A stretch of 64,000 nt of DNA. Source: Ignelater luminosus (Eukaryota > Arthropoda > Insecta > Coleoptera > Elateridae). Numbering within the stretch: position 1 is the first letter of the stretch; each line of letters opens with the position of its first letter. The notes beneath the pieces are model-generated. The model saw nothing but the letters and a program-made list of their open reading frames with translations, did not search any database and was not told the origin of the DNA. The stretch covers positions 1 through 64,000 of the forward strand of contig VTPC01090899.1 in the NCBI GenBank assembly GCA_011009095.1. The letters run 5' to 3'. Both the position numbers and the translations under genes were made by a program. Positions 35,251 to 48,464 of this stretch are shown in pieces.

Positions 35251-38200
35251 AACGTCTTAGATTCAATAAGAAGGTATTTGGGATGTAGGCAGCAATTATG
35301 TTAGTACGACGAGGACTGCCGAATATGGAGTTGCCAAAGACAAGTTACCAATTAAATATTCTAGAATTCTATGTTAACTGTTCATTATAATGACCTCTAT
35401 TTATATTTCAGTTTGCTGTATCTAACTAAAAATCTCAACAAACATATTTTTAAAACTAACCCTGTATTATTATCTTTATACGAAATTTAACCTACAGTGC
35501 CGTTCAACAAAATGGTATTAAAAATCAATATCATCCAGGTGGTATAGGTTACAACAGAACAAAATAGAATGGTGAAAGTAAATTTTCACAGTATTAATGT
35601 ACTGAATAGGTATTTATATACATTATTAAGCAGGTAACACGAGCTTCGGTGTAAGTTATACATTTTTGTGTGAAACCCGCAAAAGGAGCCGGCTATTCAA
35701 AAGATTGTATGCGGTGGTAAAGATATTTTACATGTTTATATCCTTCTTTTGTCACTATTTGTCACATTAGTACCTCTTTGTAGACCGCAAATACTATTCT
35801 TACAAAAATGTTAATTTATAAAGATTCTAGACTGTTAAAAAGAACGGTTTTGAATTTAATTTCCAAAATTATTCATAATGAAATAATTATTACTTAAAAT
35901 TAAATCGCGTAGTGACATGAACTTAAAGGTTTCTCAACGAAAATTCCTTCAGTTTAAAGCTTGAACGAGTACATTGGTGGGTATTTGAGTTGATAATGTG
36001 TTCATGGGAGGGACATATAGGGGGTTAACTCTGCAGGGGTCCCCAGGTGTGATCGGGCGTCTTGTTTACACTTTTATACCACAAGTGGGTTTATTATACC
36101 GAAAGAACATTATTAACAGAAATTTGATATTCAACTTCTCAAATTTAAGCGCTATTAAATCTGAACCGTTTCGAATAGTCCTAGAAAGAAGTAGAAAATC
36201 AAAAATGTGGGAGTTGCAAAAGATAATCGGGTTGAAACAGCAACCAAATCCATTCAAATACGAGAACAAACACGGGAACGAAAAATATAAACCTCGAGAT
36301 CAATGTAAACGTAATAAGTTGGTCCTAATGCTATTGTGCATGGATTTCTGCAGGCGATTACCATATGAACGCGGTCCCGACTATGCGACAGCGCCTTTCG
36401 CCCCAAGCTGCCGACAGCTCATACCCTCGGATATTGGTTTCTGATTCACTCTAGTCGGACAAGATCAACACTCTCTTACTTTATCTTACCCTTATCATTA
36501 CAAGGCGGCATTATTTTCTTATTCGGAAAATCTTTCATATTAATTTTTTCCCCTTCTCAATAACGTTATAGATAGCTGAAATAACGTCACCTATATTTTC
36601 AATTCGGCTGGATTTACCTAAAAGGAATCAATAGAAGAACGGCAAGATGAACTTACCGTATATATAGTAAATTAAACAGTAAGTTAAAGTTTATTAATTT
36701 ATACTTAAGAAAAGACCTTTTTATAACCTACTTCAATCAAGTTTGGTTGGGGCAATCAGAAATAATTCCCAATGGTAAGAATTTACATAAATTATAAAAA
36801 TTCACATCAAATTTTACGTTCTTTGTTCAGTTCAATTCCAGCATCAAAAGCAATAAGCATCTCAGCTGGTAGTAATTATTCACACTTTCTAATATTTATA
36901 AATTGTTCTAATTAAAAAAATTAAAAAATTCAAACTACGAGCCAATGAATTGTGATACCCTTTGTAATGTTTGTTTAAGATATTTTGAGAAAAATCTTTG
37001 AGCCCACTAAAAAGAATAGAAAATAGATTCGCATGCCAATAATAAACTTTGCAAGTTTAAACGAGTTAAAGAGATTAGAAATTTTGTTAAGGGCCAAACG
37101 AACCTTGAAAATTCAGTCAAGTTTAACCCTAAAAACAGAAAGTGCTAACAACCCGTGCTTGATTTACTACCAAGACTTGGAATCTTGAGTACAGCCAAAT
37201 GAAACAGGTATGCAAAATTTAAGTCAAGTCTTCACGGCATTAAAATATTTTGCCCCAGCTAGATACAGACCAAGCTTGTTGCGCCAATAAAAGAAATTCA
37301 CTTCAAATGCATAGATTTTTAAAATTATGTTAATTTTGTATACTTACAGAACACACATTCCGATATCTATTAAGTTAAGTCATGAGCATTTTTTGAATCT
37401 ATGACATAAGAAAAGTTGATAATGATGTGACAAATGTAACAACGTTGGCAGTGAAGCTAAAGAAGAATCAGTCAAAGTAAAAATTTAATAAATTAAAATT
37501 CCTAATTCATTTGAAATTATTTCAAATTTGTAAGTGAAAAGGTATTAAGAGGAAGGATAATTAAAAAATAATCTTTCAAGTATCAACCGATTACTAAACT
37601 TCAAAAACTCGTAAGCGATTAAATTCTCAGAATAATTTTGCATAAGAGAACTTCCTAGTTAACTTATGCAAACTTTTAAAAATTCTATTGACAAAATTCA
37701 TCCTACCACACAAACAAAAAACTCTCAAACTGGGCCTATAATTATACAGATTATCAAAGCCTTACATCTTATTTCCTGATGTAGTACAGTAACTATAATT
37801 CTTAGAATAAAGTTACTTGTTGGTTTTGATCAGAAGCTTAATGTCTAAAAGCTTTGCAGTGACATTTCTAGTATTATTCAAAAACTCACTTTATGAAACC
37901 AAAACGGTCAACTCATGTGATTCGGGTTTAAGCGTCATTTGCACCAACGATTTGACGGTAATCAAAATTGATTGTAGTCCAAAAAACATCCTTCTTATGA
38001 GTTTTTTTTTTTTATTACAAATCAACTTCTATAGCAATTGAATCGTCGGTGAAGCTGAATTTTAAGGCGGCTGTCCAGCAGACGTGGATTTCTGCCCAAA
38101 ACCAAAAACAAGCCGTTTCAATATTTTCCAGTAACAAAACTTAACCGAAGCATCGTCGAACTGGCTGGCTTTAATGACTAAGATTTCTCAGCAGCAGATA

Positions 38201-41200
38201 TGGTTTTATATGGTAGCTTCTAATTCGTAAACGACAAAATTATTTACGACTTTGCTAAAGTCGTTTGATCAGTCTACACGGGTGACTAAGTCTTAATGGT
38301 CGGTATTGAATAAATAGCTAACTTTCAGCTAGACCTATCTACTTAAAAGTTGGACTTGAAAACTTTGAAATTAAATATAACATATTATCTAAAATTGCGA
38401 CGAGACGACATATCGTGCCTTATAAACTGATATAATTATGCAGATGTTACATACAAGGCTGCACGTATGCTTTAGTTAACAAAGAATTGGAGTACTATTA
38501 TAGTAGTAGACCAATATGAGTACTTTTACCGTCTGGTTAATCTTTGCTTGCTTTGTTACTTTGATTAAAAAGGTACTACACAAGTATTGACTCCATACAA
38601 CTATTTAAGTTTATCGTTTCATGCCCTTTGGACATACAACATCATCAAAGAGGAACATTAATTAAATGAATAGGACTAAGAAGAGTTTGGAGCTGATCCC
38701 AATGAATGTAATACCCCTCTAAGAAAGACAACTAAACTGTTTAGCAGATGTGTAGCAATCTAACTATAAACTTGAAAATTAACCAACAAACTGACAAATA
38801 GCAATTTTAAATGGAAGTCAAAAGTTTTAAAAATTTTTGATTTTTGAACTCTAATATGTAGTTTCCATATTCCGGTAATTGATTAGCCCGTTTTAATCTT
38901 TCTAAGGATATTAGATTCATTACATAACCTATTCCAATAAAGGATTAAATGAAAACTACTAAAAATAGATACTCTAAAAGATTTTGATTGCCATCCTGAG
39001 TTTCAAATTAAACTATAGCGCGGTACATGGGAGCAAAAAGCAGATTAAAGGCAGAAGGGGTACCGAGAGGCTATGGGGATCAAATTAAATGGAAATTTTG
39101 AACCAGTTCAATATAATTTATTCAAATCGTGTATTCTAATTTAGTAATACTTATGTTAGTAATCCGAGCTATTCTTCAAGGTACTGATTGCAGTATCCCC
39201 ACTGAATTATTAATCAGTGATTGTATTATGTAAAAAAGATGGCAGATAAGCTGTGATTCGTTTGAATGACAACAGATGAACGGGCACATGATAGCATTTT
39301 CTTCTTGCTCTTCTCTTGTGTAAAAGATGTTTCTGAAACGTTTTTAGTAAACTTGCCAAATTTACGTAGAAAAGCGACAAATAAATTGATTTCAGGTTCT
39401 TGTTACCCGTGGTTTAGATTACAACTCCACTGAGTCTCATTGACATTTGAAAAACGTTCACCTTAATAACATAAACACCACAATAGGTGGAAACGTTGAG
39501 GGCAATGGTAAAGAGGCACAAACCTTACACTCAACATAGTGCAAAATTCTATAGGTATGATTATTTTTCACAAAACTATAGTCTTCTATTCGAGTTTCTG
39601 AAATAAAACTGAATAAGCCTGAAAAAACCGGATAACTTTTCGGCATTGACTGATAAAAATCGAAAAGCCAGACTGTTTGTGAATCAAGAATATAGGTGTA
39701 ATTAATTTAAAAGTAATTCTTAGAACTGTGTTTTAATCTGGCTTTGTGTGACAGACAGTGATTTCTTCTAAGTTTCAGGAACCTTCTGGGTTGTTTTATC
39801 TTTTTCAGATAATGGGCGGTATCTCCAAAATGAATGCAGTCTGTGTTGTTCAGGTTAACAACCTTGATAAACTTTTTGGCGATGTTTTCCTCGCTATAAG
39901 GCCTTCCAGGATTTTGGTGTCTACAAGTAAAGACTTGTTTTCCCTTTCTCAGTATGGTTTGTATTGTTCTGTATTGTATTGTTCTGAGACCATGATAGAG
40001 AAACTAGAATAGCTGAGAATTGAATTGGCTGCAGCAAATAATTTTTTTTCACATGTTCTGGTTAGTGCCGATATGCTGTTCTTTCTTTACCACCTTCATA
40101 AACTTTCTTTATCTCTACTCCACCATTAACTCGGTTTTAGAAATTCAAATTCTAACAGTTGAATATTATTCTCACAAAAAGAACACAAAGTACATATAAG
40201 GCCCTAAGTTATAGTTCCTTAGCTCACACTTAATTCTGTCCTAGACTTACTGTGTTGTGTACACTTTCTTAACATCATTAGTTTTTTCAAATAATGCTTT
40301 TCTGCTTTTTTAAGTTTGTGCTTTGTGTTTACTTCTTCTCGAAAGATGTACCTAATGCATTTTGCACTCTTGCTTGTTCACTGTAGATTTGTTGCTTTTA
40401 TTAAGCGTGTCTCAGTGTTGTTTTCTTGTAGACTAATATATTGGGTAAGACACCATTTTGGTTACGTACTTATTTCTATTCAGCATGCTTTAATTGTTAT
40501 ACTTTGTTAATGCTTTTTAATTGTAATACGTGTTTGCTTTATTTTGAATTTTTTGCCGTCACACTTAGTGTATTGGTTTTTTCTTTAACATTTATTTTCT
40601 TGTTAGACGCGAGTATGACCAATCGATAAATTCTCAGGTTGACCTTCAAATTTATATTGGTTCAGTTTGATTCTATTATTGTTTGTGCAAAGTTCATTAT
40701 AAGATCAGCGTCTTATAACTCCATCTAGAGTGGCAAATGCTACTATCACCATACTCTAAACCATTTTCTGACTTGAATGGTGTTGATCTTTTGGGAAATA
40801 TGCTATTGTTCTACCTTTCAAAACTCTAAAGCTCTGCTTTGGCCATTTGAGTTGCATTACTTAATTTAATTGCTTGAGTGTTTCTTACTGGTAATTAACC
40901 TTCTAACTCTACGTTTCGAACTTAACTTAACTTTAACTTAAGTTAAAGCCTATAATTGTATGTAAACTGAACCTGTAACATTATTCACATTTAATATCAT
41001 GTTACTTAACCTAAAATTTAATCTTCTACTAACCAATACTCTTACATTCTAATTTTATTTAAATTTAAGTTATTATTTCATTTTGACTTTCCTTTTCATG
41101 GGTAAGAGTGATGATAGCGAAATTACATTTTTATTTTAATTTTGTTTGTTTGCCATTACTTAACTTTTGCAAGATATTGATAGACTTTAAATGCACGTTA

Positions 41201-44200
41201 CTGAATTTGTTATTGCCCTTAACACTCCAAACATTTAAAAGCAAGTTGGGGTTATAGCAATGTGTCTACTAATTGGGATTTAAAAAAACGTAGAACATTG
41301 TATGTACGTCTATACCTAGAAAACTACCGTTACGTCACTTTAGTTTGATTGTCACGTTATTATTATTATACTGGTCTGTTCACAACGTGATGCACACACA
41401 GACCACAGTCCTTAGACTATTACAGTTACCTCATAGGCTGCAATCCTACACCCGTAGCAAAACATGCTAATCACTGTCGCCAAATTACAGAACATCAATA
41501 TCAAAGGTCGTAAACATAATTATTTTGGTTTTATTTCCTGGCATCAATCATCAGCTGGTACCTTATAAAGTTTCCATAATATTCAAAGTAATAAGTCTAA
41601 CGAAAACATCACGGTGGGTCCTATTTGCTTTTCGATATATTGTATGTCTGGAGAACGGAGATTAAGTTGAAATATCCGCTTATTACTATACTATGTAATC
41701 ACTACGGTTAATTCATTATAATTGTTTAGTAGACGCACATCTTTACCTTGAGATCAATGCTTCTGCATTTTCATTCTTGGGCATCAAAGTCATTAATAGA
41801 ATTTGCAGAAAGTGATGCATTAGATAAAGTCGAAGTCACCAATCTTACTTCAGGTAAGAATACAAATACAAATTTACTGAAAATATTTTTATACAAAATA
41901 CAAAACAATACAATGCATAGGAATTTTGTCTAAATCAATATACGCTATACAACTATAAAGCCGCAGCCAGACGTCTCGACAAATGTAGTCGATGCGTTTC
42001 TGATGAATGTTGGTGCGAACTATAACCAACCACAACAAACTCTTTTAAGTTATCTTGTGTTGTTTTAGGTATATTGAATCTGTTGCGATCAAAAGTATTT
42101 TGTGCACTGCAAAAAGATAAATTCGATATGAACTAAAAGGTACCTTCTAAAAGAATTCTTGCACATTCATTATATTCAAATGAAGGCTCGTATAAACTAA
42201 TTTTTGTTTTCTCATTGAGATTACAACACGAAATTGTCTTCCTAACTGCCTATTTCAAATACGCTATATTAATGCCCGCAACTCTTTTGCTTTCCCTTAA
42301 CGTGCCGCTCTATGTAAAATGGGAGTAAATATTTCCGAATTGATATCATATAGACATCTAGCATGTCTCTATATTTCAATATTTGCACAGAATATAACTT
42401 TGTGATGGCTTATCTAGTTTAGGGTAGTTGTTTGTAGTTCGGCAAACTGTATCAAAGTGTGGTTAGCAATTTGAGGTTAATTCATCCTAGTAGAAAATTT
42501 TACATGTGGTAACTTAACATTAGAGAAAGCACTAAACGCAACAATAATAGTTTCGCTTTTTTTATTATAACAATAATATATTAATATGTATCGATGGTTG
42601 ACTTATAATAAAAAGATGCAAAAAGTTTTTAACGAGAACCTGAAGTTGGTCCAAAAAAAAAAGAAAAAAACTGTTGACAATTGAATTCTCAGTGATCCGT
42701 AAGCCGATGAAATTGGTCTTCTCCCTCTCATCGTACACACACACATACACGTATACATTTACACGCACACAAGCGTATACATACATAACGCCAACATCCA
42801 CCATCTGGTAAAAGGTTTTTCAAGCGGCAACACTCGCATTGTGCGACCTAATATTATATTTGTATCATCAGGGCCTGTTACGAACAGTATATCGACCTTC
42901 CTTTTTGTTATTTAGTTCACCTTTGTGGGACTTTGTGTTATTGTTATTGGATTCAATTTCAACTTTTTATAAAAACGAAGTAAAATCAAATTAAATAGGG
43001 GAGCCTTTTATTATATCTTAAACGTCGTCGCATATATTCCTTCTGTCAACTAAATGACGATAAAATCTCAATTATCTCTTATTACGTTTTGTGCCGAAAA
43101 CTGTTTACGAAGTGTTGAACAATTTTCTTTTAAAAAAAGTTGTACCTTATTGATTTATCGGATTTGTTCAAAATTTTATAAGGAACAAATATAAAATCAA
43201 TTAATTAATCCCATTTTACCCTGTTAAGAGAAAGGCGATTAAATAGTAGCAGCTAGTAAACATAGTTAATAAATAGTTTCTCATTTGCCGAAACACGTTT
43301 ACGCACACGTATCAGATTACTGTAATTCCATTTACAGTACCGTGGGAGAGCAGAATAAGCTCACCCCCCTTCTTATTATCCCTCATTTATTGCACCCAAA
43401 TATCACTATAATTATTTAGAATCTTTTGTCGTATAAACACCCTATTAGCAATTTGCTTTGCGTGGCTTAATTGAAGCATCTGCAGTTATTAGTTTTATTG
43501 CTTTTATATTATTAGGGTTAAGTCACTATTACACTTTTTCTAATGATCTCGACTTTCAAAAACAAAGATTAAACGCAATCAATGTGCTTTTTTAACAATT
43601 GGGGGGAATGAATATAATAAATTTCCAGATATATCGCTTATTCTTATAGTTAGCTGGATTTATTTTGTTCAAAAGCATCAAATATGTGCTTTGCTTCAAG
43701 GTTTTTGCTGTGAAGATAGAAAAGTACGCGTAAAATAATTAAAACAAAAGGAAGATTTCTTTTTCATAAAATGCAAGTAATTTAGAGTAAATTTATAAGT
43801 AAAGAAAGGTTTATTATTTGCTATTTAAATTCATAACAACAGTAACTTTTTAAAAAATGTCAGTGTTTGCTCATAAAAAAAAGCTTGGAGCATTAAGAAC
43901 AATTTTCTAAAAAGAAAAATATCCAATTACGATGATTGCTTTTCCAGGAATCAGTAATTATTAATTTTCTTATAATAATAATAATACACTCCACCACCTA
44001 GAAATAATTTATTTACATCAATCTCATCAAAATGTATAACTTTGAATTTAAATAAGCTTATTTTTCTTGGGTTTTTTATATTAAATCCTATATTTAATTC
44101 ATCCATTGAAGATTATAATCTTGCTGTCAGAGAGAGAACTTTACCAGAAGACCAGAAGAAGAAGGAGGGCCCTTTTGTGGAGTTCGAGAAGGGTAACCCA

Positions 44201-44875
44201 GCAATTTATTACAATCTTAATTGGGTTGCTTGGGTCAGAAACTTGTTTCAATTTTAAGTTGACACGCTGTTGTGTTACTTACCAATAAATTAATCAAAAG
44301 CTGATTAGTAACTTTGGTAAGTTAACGGCATTATCTACTTATTTTTTGTAGGATTTCTAGGCTTTCTTATTGTAGTGCACAACCTATGTAACTGAATTTT
44401 TTTGCAACTAAACTACTTATCATGGTTTCTAAAAGAGAATCTTAAGATCTTTAAGTGAAGTTAGTTATATTAAATTTCGTTAATAATTCAAAATCAAAAT
44501 CAAAAGCTGGTTTTACGGAGCTGATTCTAATCAAGTGTTCGCCCTGAATAGTAGGGTAGTTTCATGTTAAATTAAAAGAGTGTTTCATCCCAAAGCGATT
44601 ACAAGAAGCTGATGGTTTCTATAATTTATGCAGCACACACAGTGGTTTGCCAAGTTCATAATATTGCAGTCTTATTAGTCTAGAGTGAATATATTACCTG
44701 CAGGTTTATTTTTTAATGTAATTTAGTCAGGTTATGTTGCACTTGGTCTAGTAACGAGTTTCAAAGCATTTAAGTTTAAGATTAAGAAAAAGTAAGCCAA
44801 TGAAATTTAACGTAATTAGCGATCGTCTCAATTTAGGTTTACTAACTAAATTACTGTAGATTCGAAACTGGATTC
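35251..44875. other. Long stretch without a recognised gene
   Basis: No exon of a known gene family was recognised. An open frame at 35998-36444 (148 codons) sits in a less AT-rich patch around 36280-36440 but matches nothing I know. Open frames at 39758-40012, 40316-40629 and 44042-44288 are likewise unassigned. A CA/TA-rich microsatellite-like run lies near 42735-42790. The rest is AT-rich. Confidence 0.35.
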
Positions 44876-45335
44876 CCATTTTTCATTTTGTCCTAGCATA
44901 GTTTGTATCATAGTTTTTCGAACACCAAAGATCTATGGCGCAGTCAAAGCCGGCCACTTGACTTTTTCCAGTAAACCACGTAGTAAATATCAATGGCAGT
45001 AGCCCAAAAAATTATACAAGATTGTAACAAGAAATAAGTTTTACGTTCAAGCTGTAGCCATAAAAATTATCTATTACTGCTTGTATTATCAATTATCAAA
45101 GATAAAAAGTCTCAATAATTTTGTGCTAGTTATACAAATGATTGACAAACAAGATTTGGTAAATCAGCCAACATTATATCTTTTACTATAAAAAGTACCT
45201 GCAACAAGACAATAATAAATGCATTACACGGATAGATTTACTTTTGATTGAAATTATTAAAGTAGTAGCTTTCTGTAGTCTTAATTTAGCATCTGATTCA
45301 TCAACAAGTGATTAGATGACTTTCCATTATTTTTT

Positions 45336-45767
45336 CTATTTCTGGCTAGCTTCAGGACAAACATAAAGCCTTCGATGACTTTGAAGAAGCCTACGAACCG
45401 CTCGATGCCCATATTTAATGTCCAAGACGCCAACTATCATCTCCGAAAGCTGTCGACTCCACTCACACATCATAAGTCCAATTCTTGTTGAATAAATGCC
45501 TAGAATTCTTCTCCGAGGAATGATTTCCTTACCAGAAAACTGCTCTGCTACCTTCCGCCGACCGCCATCGCCCACCGCGTGCAAGTATACCAGGCCTTGT
45601 CGAAGGTCTACAGGCCGCAATTCTGATTCATTTTTTACTGCCACAACATCCCCCACCCAGAGCAGCCCGACGTTCGCCTGTCCCAAGTTGTGGCTGATAC
45701 GGTCCTGTGCGTAACATCTTGAAACTGCGCCGAGAGATCGGGAATTCTGGGGTTCAAACTCGTTCAA
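45336..45767 (-). CDS. Unassigned 143-residue open frame in the duplicated segment
   Basis: A minus-strand open frame with less AT-rich composition than its flanks. It contains NLGQANVGLLWVGDVVAVKN and LRPVDLRQGLVYLHAVGDGG. The GDVV.VK….LR.GLV.LH…DG pattern is reminiscent of the small C-terminal domain after the integrase in BEL/Pao or Gypsy-type polyproteins, but the match is weak and there is no integrase core beside it. The same frame is open in the second copy (47511-47960), though the first residues differ. The start is uncertain because the frame may continue upstream in another copy or exon. Most likely a transposon fragment. Confidence 0.35.
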   Translation of the reverse strand: MNEFEPQNSRSLGAVSRCYAQDRISHNLGQANVGLLWVGDVVAVKNESELRPVDLRQGLVYLHAVGDGGRRKVAEQFSGKEIIPRRRILGIYSTRIGLMMCEWSRQLSEMIVGVLDIKYGHRAVRRLLQSHRRLYVCPEASQK

Positions 45768-45901
45768 AATACGTAATCAGAACAAACCCGCAAAAACAAT
45801 ATCATACTGTTTGTTACTGCTATTGCACCCCGTTCGTCTGAAACTATACGACTCACCGTTTTACCTTTCATCACCGGGCAAATAAATACAGTCATACTAA
45901 G

Positions 45902-46280
45902 ATGGAGCGGCAAGCTGAAATACTGCTGAACATCATTCAGCTGTGCAGAGACCTGCTTTCCCGATTTCGCGGCGGCATTCTAGGTTGCCATCCACATACG
46001 TTGTTGCACACCTATAAAACCTTCATCAGGCCCGTGATCAACTACCGATCTACAATTTTCAGCACTGCTCTGCGCTGCCAACTGCAGGAAGATTTTTCGT
46101 CTTGAATGCTTCCACACTTTGGAGGGATGCGCGACCGGACTGCCGTTCTTCCTATGAATGCACGCCTGGAATTCATGCGAGCCAAAACACGCTACCACAG
46201 AACCACACTGCAAATTACACATAAAACATCACGTTTGCGCTCTATGACGATGGAACGTCAAATAGCATCCGATTTGTAAA
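45902..46280 (+). pseudogene. LINE reverse-transcriptase C-terminal fragment, copy 1
   Basis: The + frame reads GGILGCHPHTLLHTYKTFIR then PVINYRSTIFSTA, the usual thumb-region wording of non-LTR reverse transcriptases (…G.HP.TLLHTYKTFIRPIIEYRS…). A stop follows (after 46105), and the sequence continues in another frame with MNARLEFMRAKTRYHRTTLQ. No palm catalytic region is present, so it is a 3' fragment. It lies head-to-head with the minus-strand open frame at 45336-45767. Confidence 0.75.
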
Positions 46281-46913
46281 CGTCGCCTGTCAAAAACCAA
46301 TTTACTTGTTTTACCATTATGGTCAGAAAAGAACCAGACTCCTAGAACACTCTCCGGTATCCAAAGAAAACCGGAAGATAACATTGAATTGCTGTCTTGT
46401 TTTCAATCCTGATCTTAATTTCTGAGACAGTTTTAACTAATACAAGAACTTAATCGAACCCTAACAACACGTAGAATTGCAAAGATTTTACGAGTGCGGC
46501 TCATAACCATTGAGAAGTTAAAACAGTAATTACAGTGTAAGAAGTTGTTGTAAAACCGATGGATGCCAACATCAACGATTGATTGTCTGTAAATAGAACT
46601 CGATGTATAATATTGCAGTGGGTTCCAGTGAAAAGAAGATACAAAGCTACCAACGAAAACAAACTGCAGAAATTACTTAATTATTAAAATATTTCTTTTC
46701 AACTTGGTATTAATTAAATGATTGTAATTTTAATAAAAAGTAATCTACAGGACTAAACTCAATTTTAAATTACATACAATTTATAACTAGAAACCATAGC
46801 AATATGTATATATTAATACTGTAATTTCTTTATTTTTCAGATACGGTTGGAAATCGTAACATTATAAAGAAGGTTTCTCAGAAGACAACGACAAAAGTTT
46901 CTACTTGCAGAAT

Positions 46914-47013
46914 NNNNNNNNNNNNNNNNNNNNNNNNNNNNNNNNNNNNNNNNNNNNNNNNNNNNNNNNNNNNNNNNNNNNNNNNNNNNNNNNNNNNNNN
47001 NNNNNNNNNNNNN
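46914..47013. other. Assembly gap, 100 N
   Basis: Exactly 100 unknown bases, the usual placeholder for a gap of unknown size. It separates the two near-identical segments. Confidence 1.
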
Positions 47014-47510
47014 CCATTTTTCATTTTGTCCTAGCATAGTTTGTATCATAGTTTTTCGAACGCCAAAGATCTATGGCGCACTCAAAGCCGGCCACTTGAC
47101 TTTTTTCCAGTAAACCACGTAGTAAATTACCAAGAACTATGATATGCTATGGAAAGTTTAAATATCAATGGCAATAGCCCAAAAAATTATACAAGATTGT
47201 AACAAGAAATAAGTTTTACGTTTAAGCTGTAGCCATAAAAATTATCTATTACTGCTTGTATTATCAATTATCAAAGATAAAAAGTCTCAATAATTTTGTG
47301 TTAGTTATACAAATGATTGACAAGCAAGATTTGGTAAATCAGCCAACATTATATCTTTTACTATAAAAAGTTCCTGCAACAAGACAATAATAAATGCATT
47401 ACACGGATAGATTTACTTTTGATTGATATTATTAAAGTAGTAGCTTTCTGTAGTCTCAATTTAGCATCTGATTCACCAACAAGTGATTAGATGATTTTCC
47501 ATTATTTGTT

Positions 47511-47960
47511 CTATTTCTGGCTAGTTTCAGGACAAACATAAAGCCTTCGATGACTTTGAAGAAGCCTACGAACCGCTCGATGCCCATATTTAATGTCCAA
47601 GACGCCAACTATCATCTCCGAAAGCTGTCGACCCCACTCAGACATCATAAGTCCAATTCTTGTTGAGTAAATGCCTAGAATTCTTCTCCGAGGAATGATT
47701 TTCTTATCAGAAAAGTGCTCTGCTACCTTCCGCCGACCGCCATCGCCCACCGCGTGCAAGTATACCAGGCCTTGTCGAAGGTCTACAGGCCGCAATTCTG
47801 ATTCATCTTTTACTGCCACAACATCCCCCACCCAGAGCAGCCCGACGTTCGCCTGTCCCAAGTTGTGGCTGATACGGTCCTGTGCGTAACATCTTGAAAC
47901 TGCGCCGAGAGATCGGGAATTCTGGGGTTCAAACTCGAACGACTGGAGACTTAGTGCCAA
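47511..47960 (-). CDS. Unassigned open frame in the duplicated segment, copy 2
   Basis: 149 residues; the counterpart of the frame at 45336-45767 with a few substitutions (for example KDESELRP for KNESELRP). The N-terminal start MALSLQSFEFEPQNSR differs because of a local sequence difference near 47935-47960. If the two segments are one locus, this and the first copy are two alleles or two error states of a single frame. Confidence 0.33.
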   Translation of the reverse strand: MALSLQSFEFEPQNSRSLGAVSRCYAQDRISHNLGQANVGLLWVGDVVAVKDESELRPVDLRQGLVYLHAVGDGGRRKVAEHFSDKKIIPRRRILGIYSTRIGLMMSEWGRQLSEMIVGVLDIKYGHRAVRRLLQSHRRLYVCPETSQK

Positions 47961-48085
47961 ACATAGGTAATCAGAACAAACAATATCATACTGTTTGTTA
48001 CTGCTATTGCACCCCGTTCGTCTGAAACTATACGACTCACCGTTTTACCTTTCATCACCGGGCAAATAAATACAGTCATACTAAG

Positions 48086-48464
48086 ATGGAGCGGCAAGCT
48101 GAAATACTGCTGAACATCATTCAGCTGTGCAGAGACCTGCTTTCCCGATTTCGCGGCGGCATTCTAGGTTGCCATCCACATACGTTGTTGCACACCTATA
48201 AAACCTTCATCAGGCCCGTGATCAACTACCGATCTACAATTTTCAGCACTGCTCTGTGCTGCCAACTGCAGGAAGATTTTTCGTCTTAAATGCTTCCACA
48301 CTTTGGAGGGATGCGCGACCGGACTGCCGTTTTTCCTATGGATGCACGCCTGGAATTCATGCGAGCCAAAACACGTTACCACAGAACCACACTGCAAATT
48401 ACACATAAAACATCACGTTTGCGCTCTATGACGATGGAACGTCAAACAGCATCCGACTTGTAAA
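48086..48464 (+). pseudogene. LINE reverse-transcriptase C-terminal fragment, copy 2
   Basis: Same fragment as 45902-46280, with GCHPHTLLHTYKTFIRPVIN and a stop at the same place. Few substitutions (ALCCQLQ for ALRCQLQ). Confidence 0.75.

Larger units (their letters stand above)
44876..46913. repeat. Duplicated segment, copy 1 (ends at the gap)
   Basis: This 2038-bp segment is nearly identical to 47014-49094. Its right end (…TTTCTACTTGCAGAAT) stops exactly at the N run; the second copy starts exactly after the N run with the sequence that opens copy 1 (CCATTTTTCATTTTG). Differences are scattered substitutions and short indels: copy 2 has about 40 extra bases near 47128-47167, and the two differ around 45765-45800 versus 47935-47990. 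This is the pattern of two overlapping contigs placed side by side. Confidence 0.93.

Noticed and set aside
36029..36055. CAGGGGTCCCCAGG resembling the hAT terminal repeat
   Set aside because: No partner end or 8-bp duplication was found nearby, and the subterminal sequence differs from the two real hAT copies.
39758..40012. Minus-strand reading with GRPYSEENIAKK as a possible pogo or psq-type helix-turn-helix
   Set aside because: Only a dozen residues fit, and the rest does not continue the domain in any frame.
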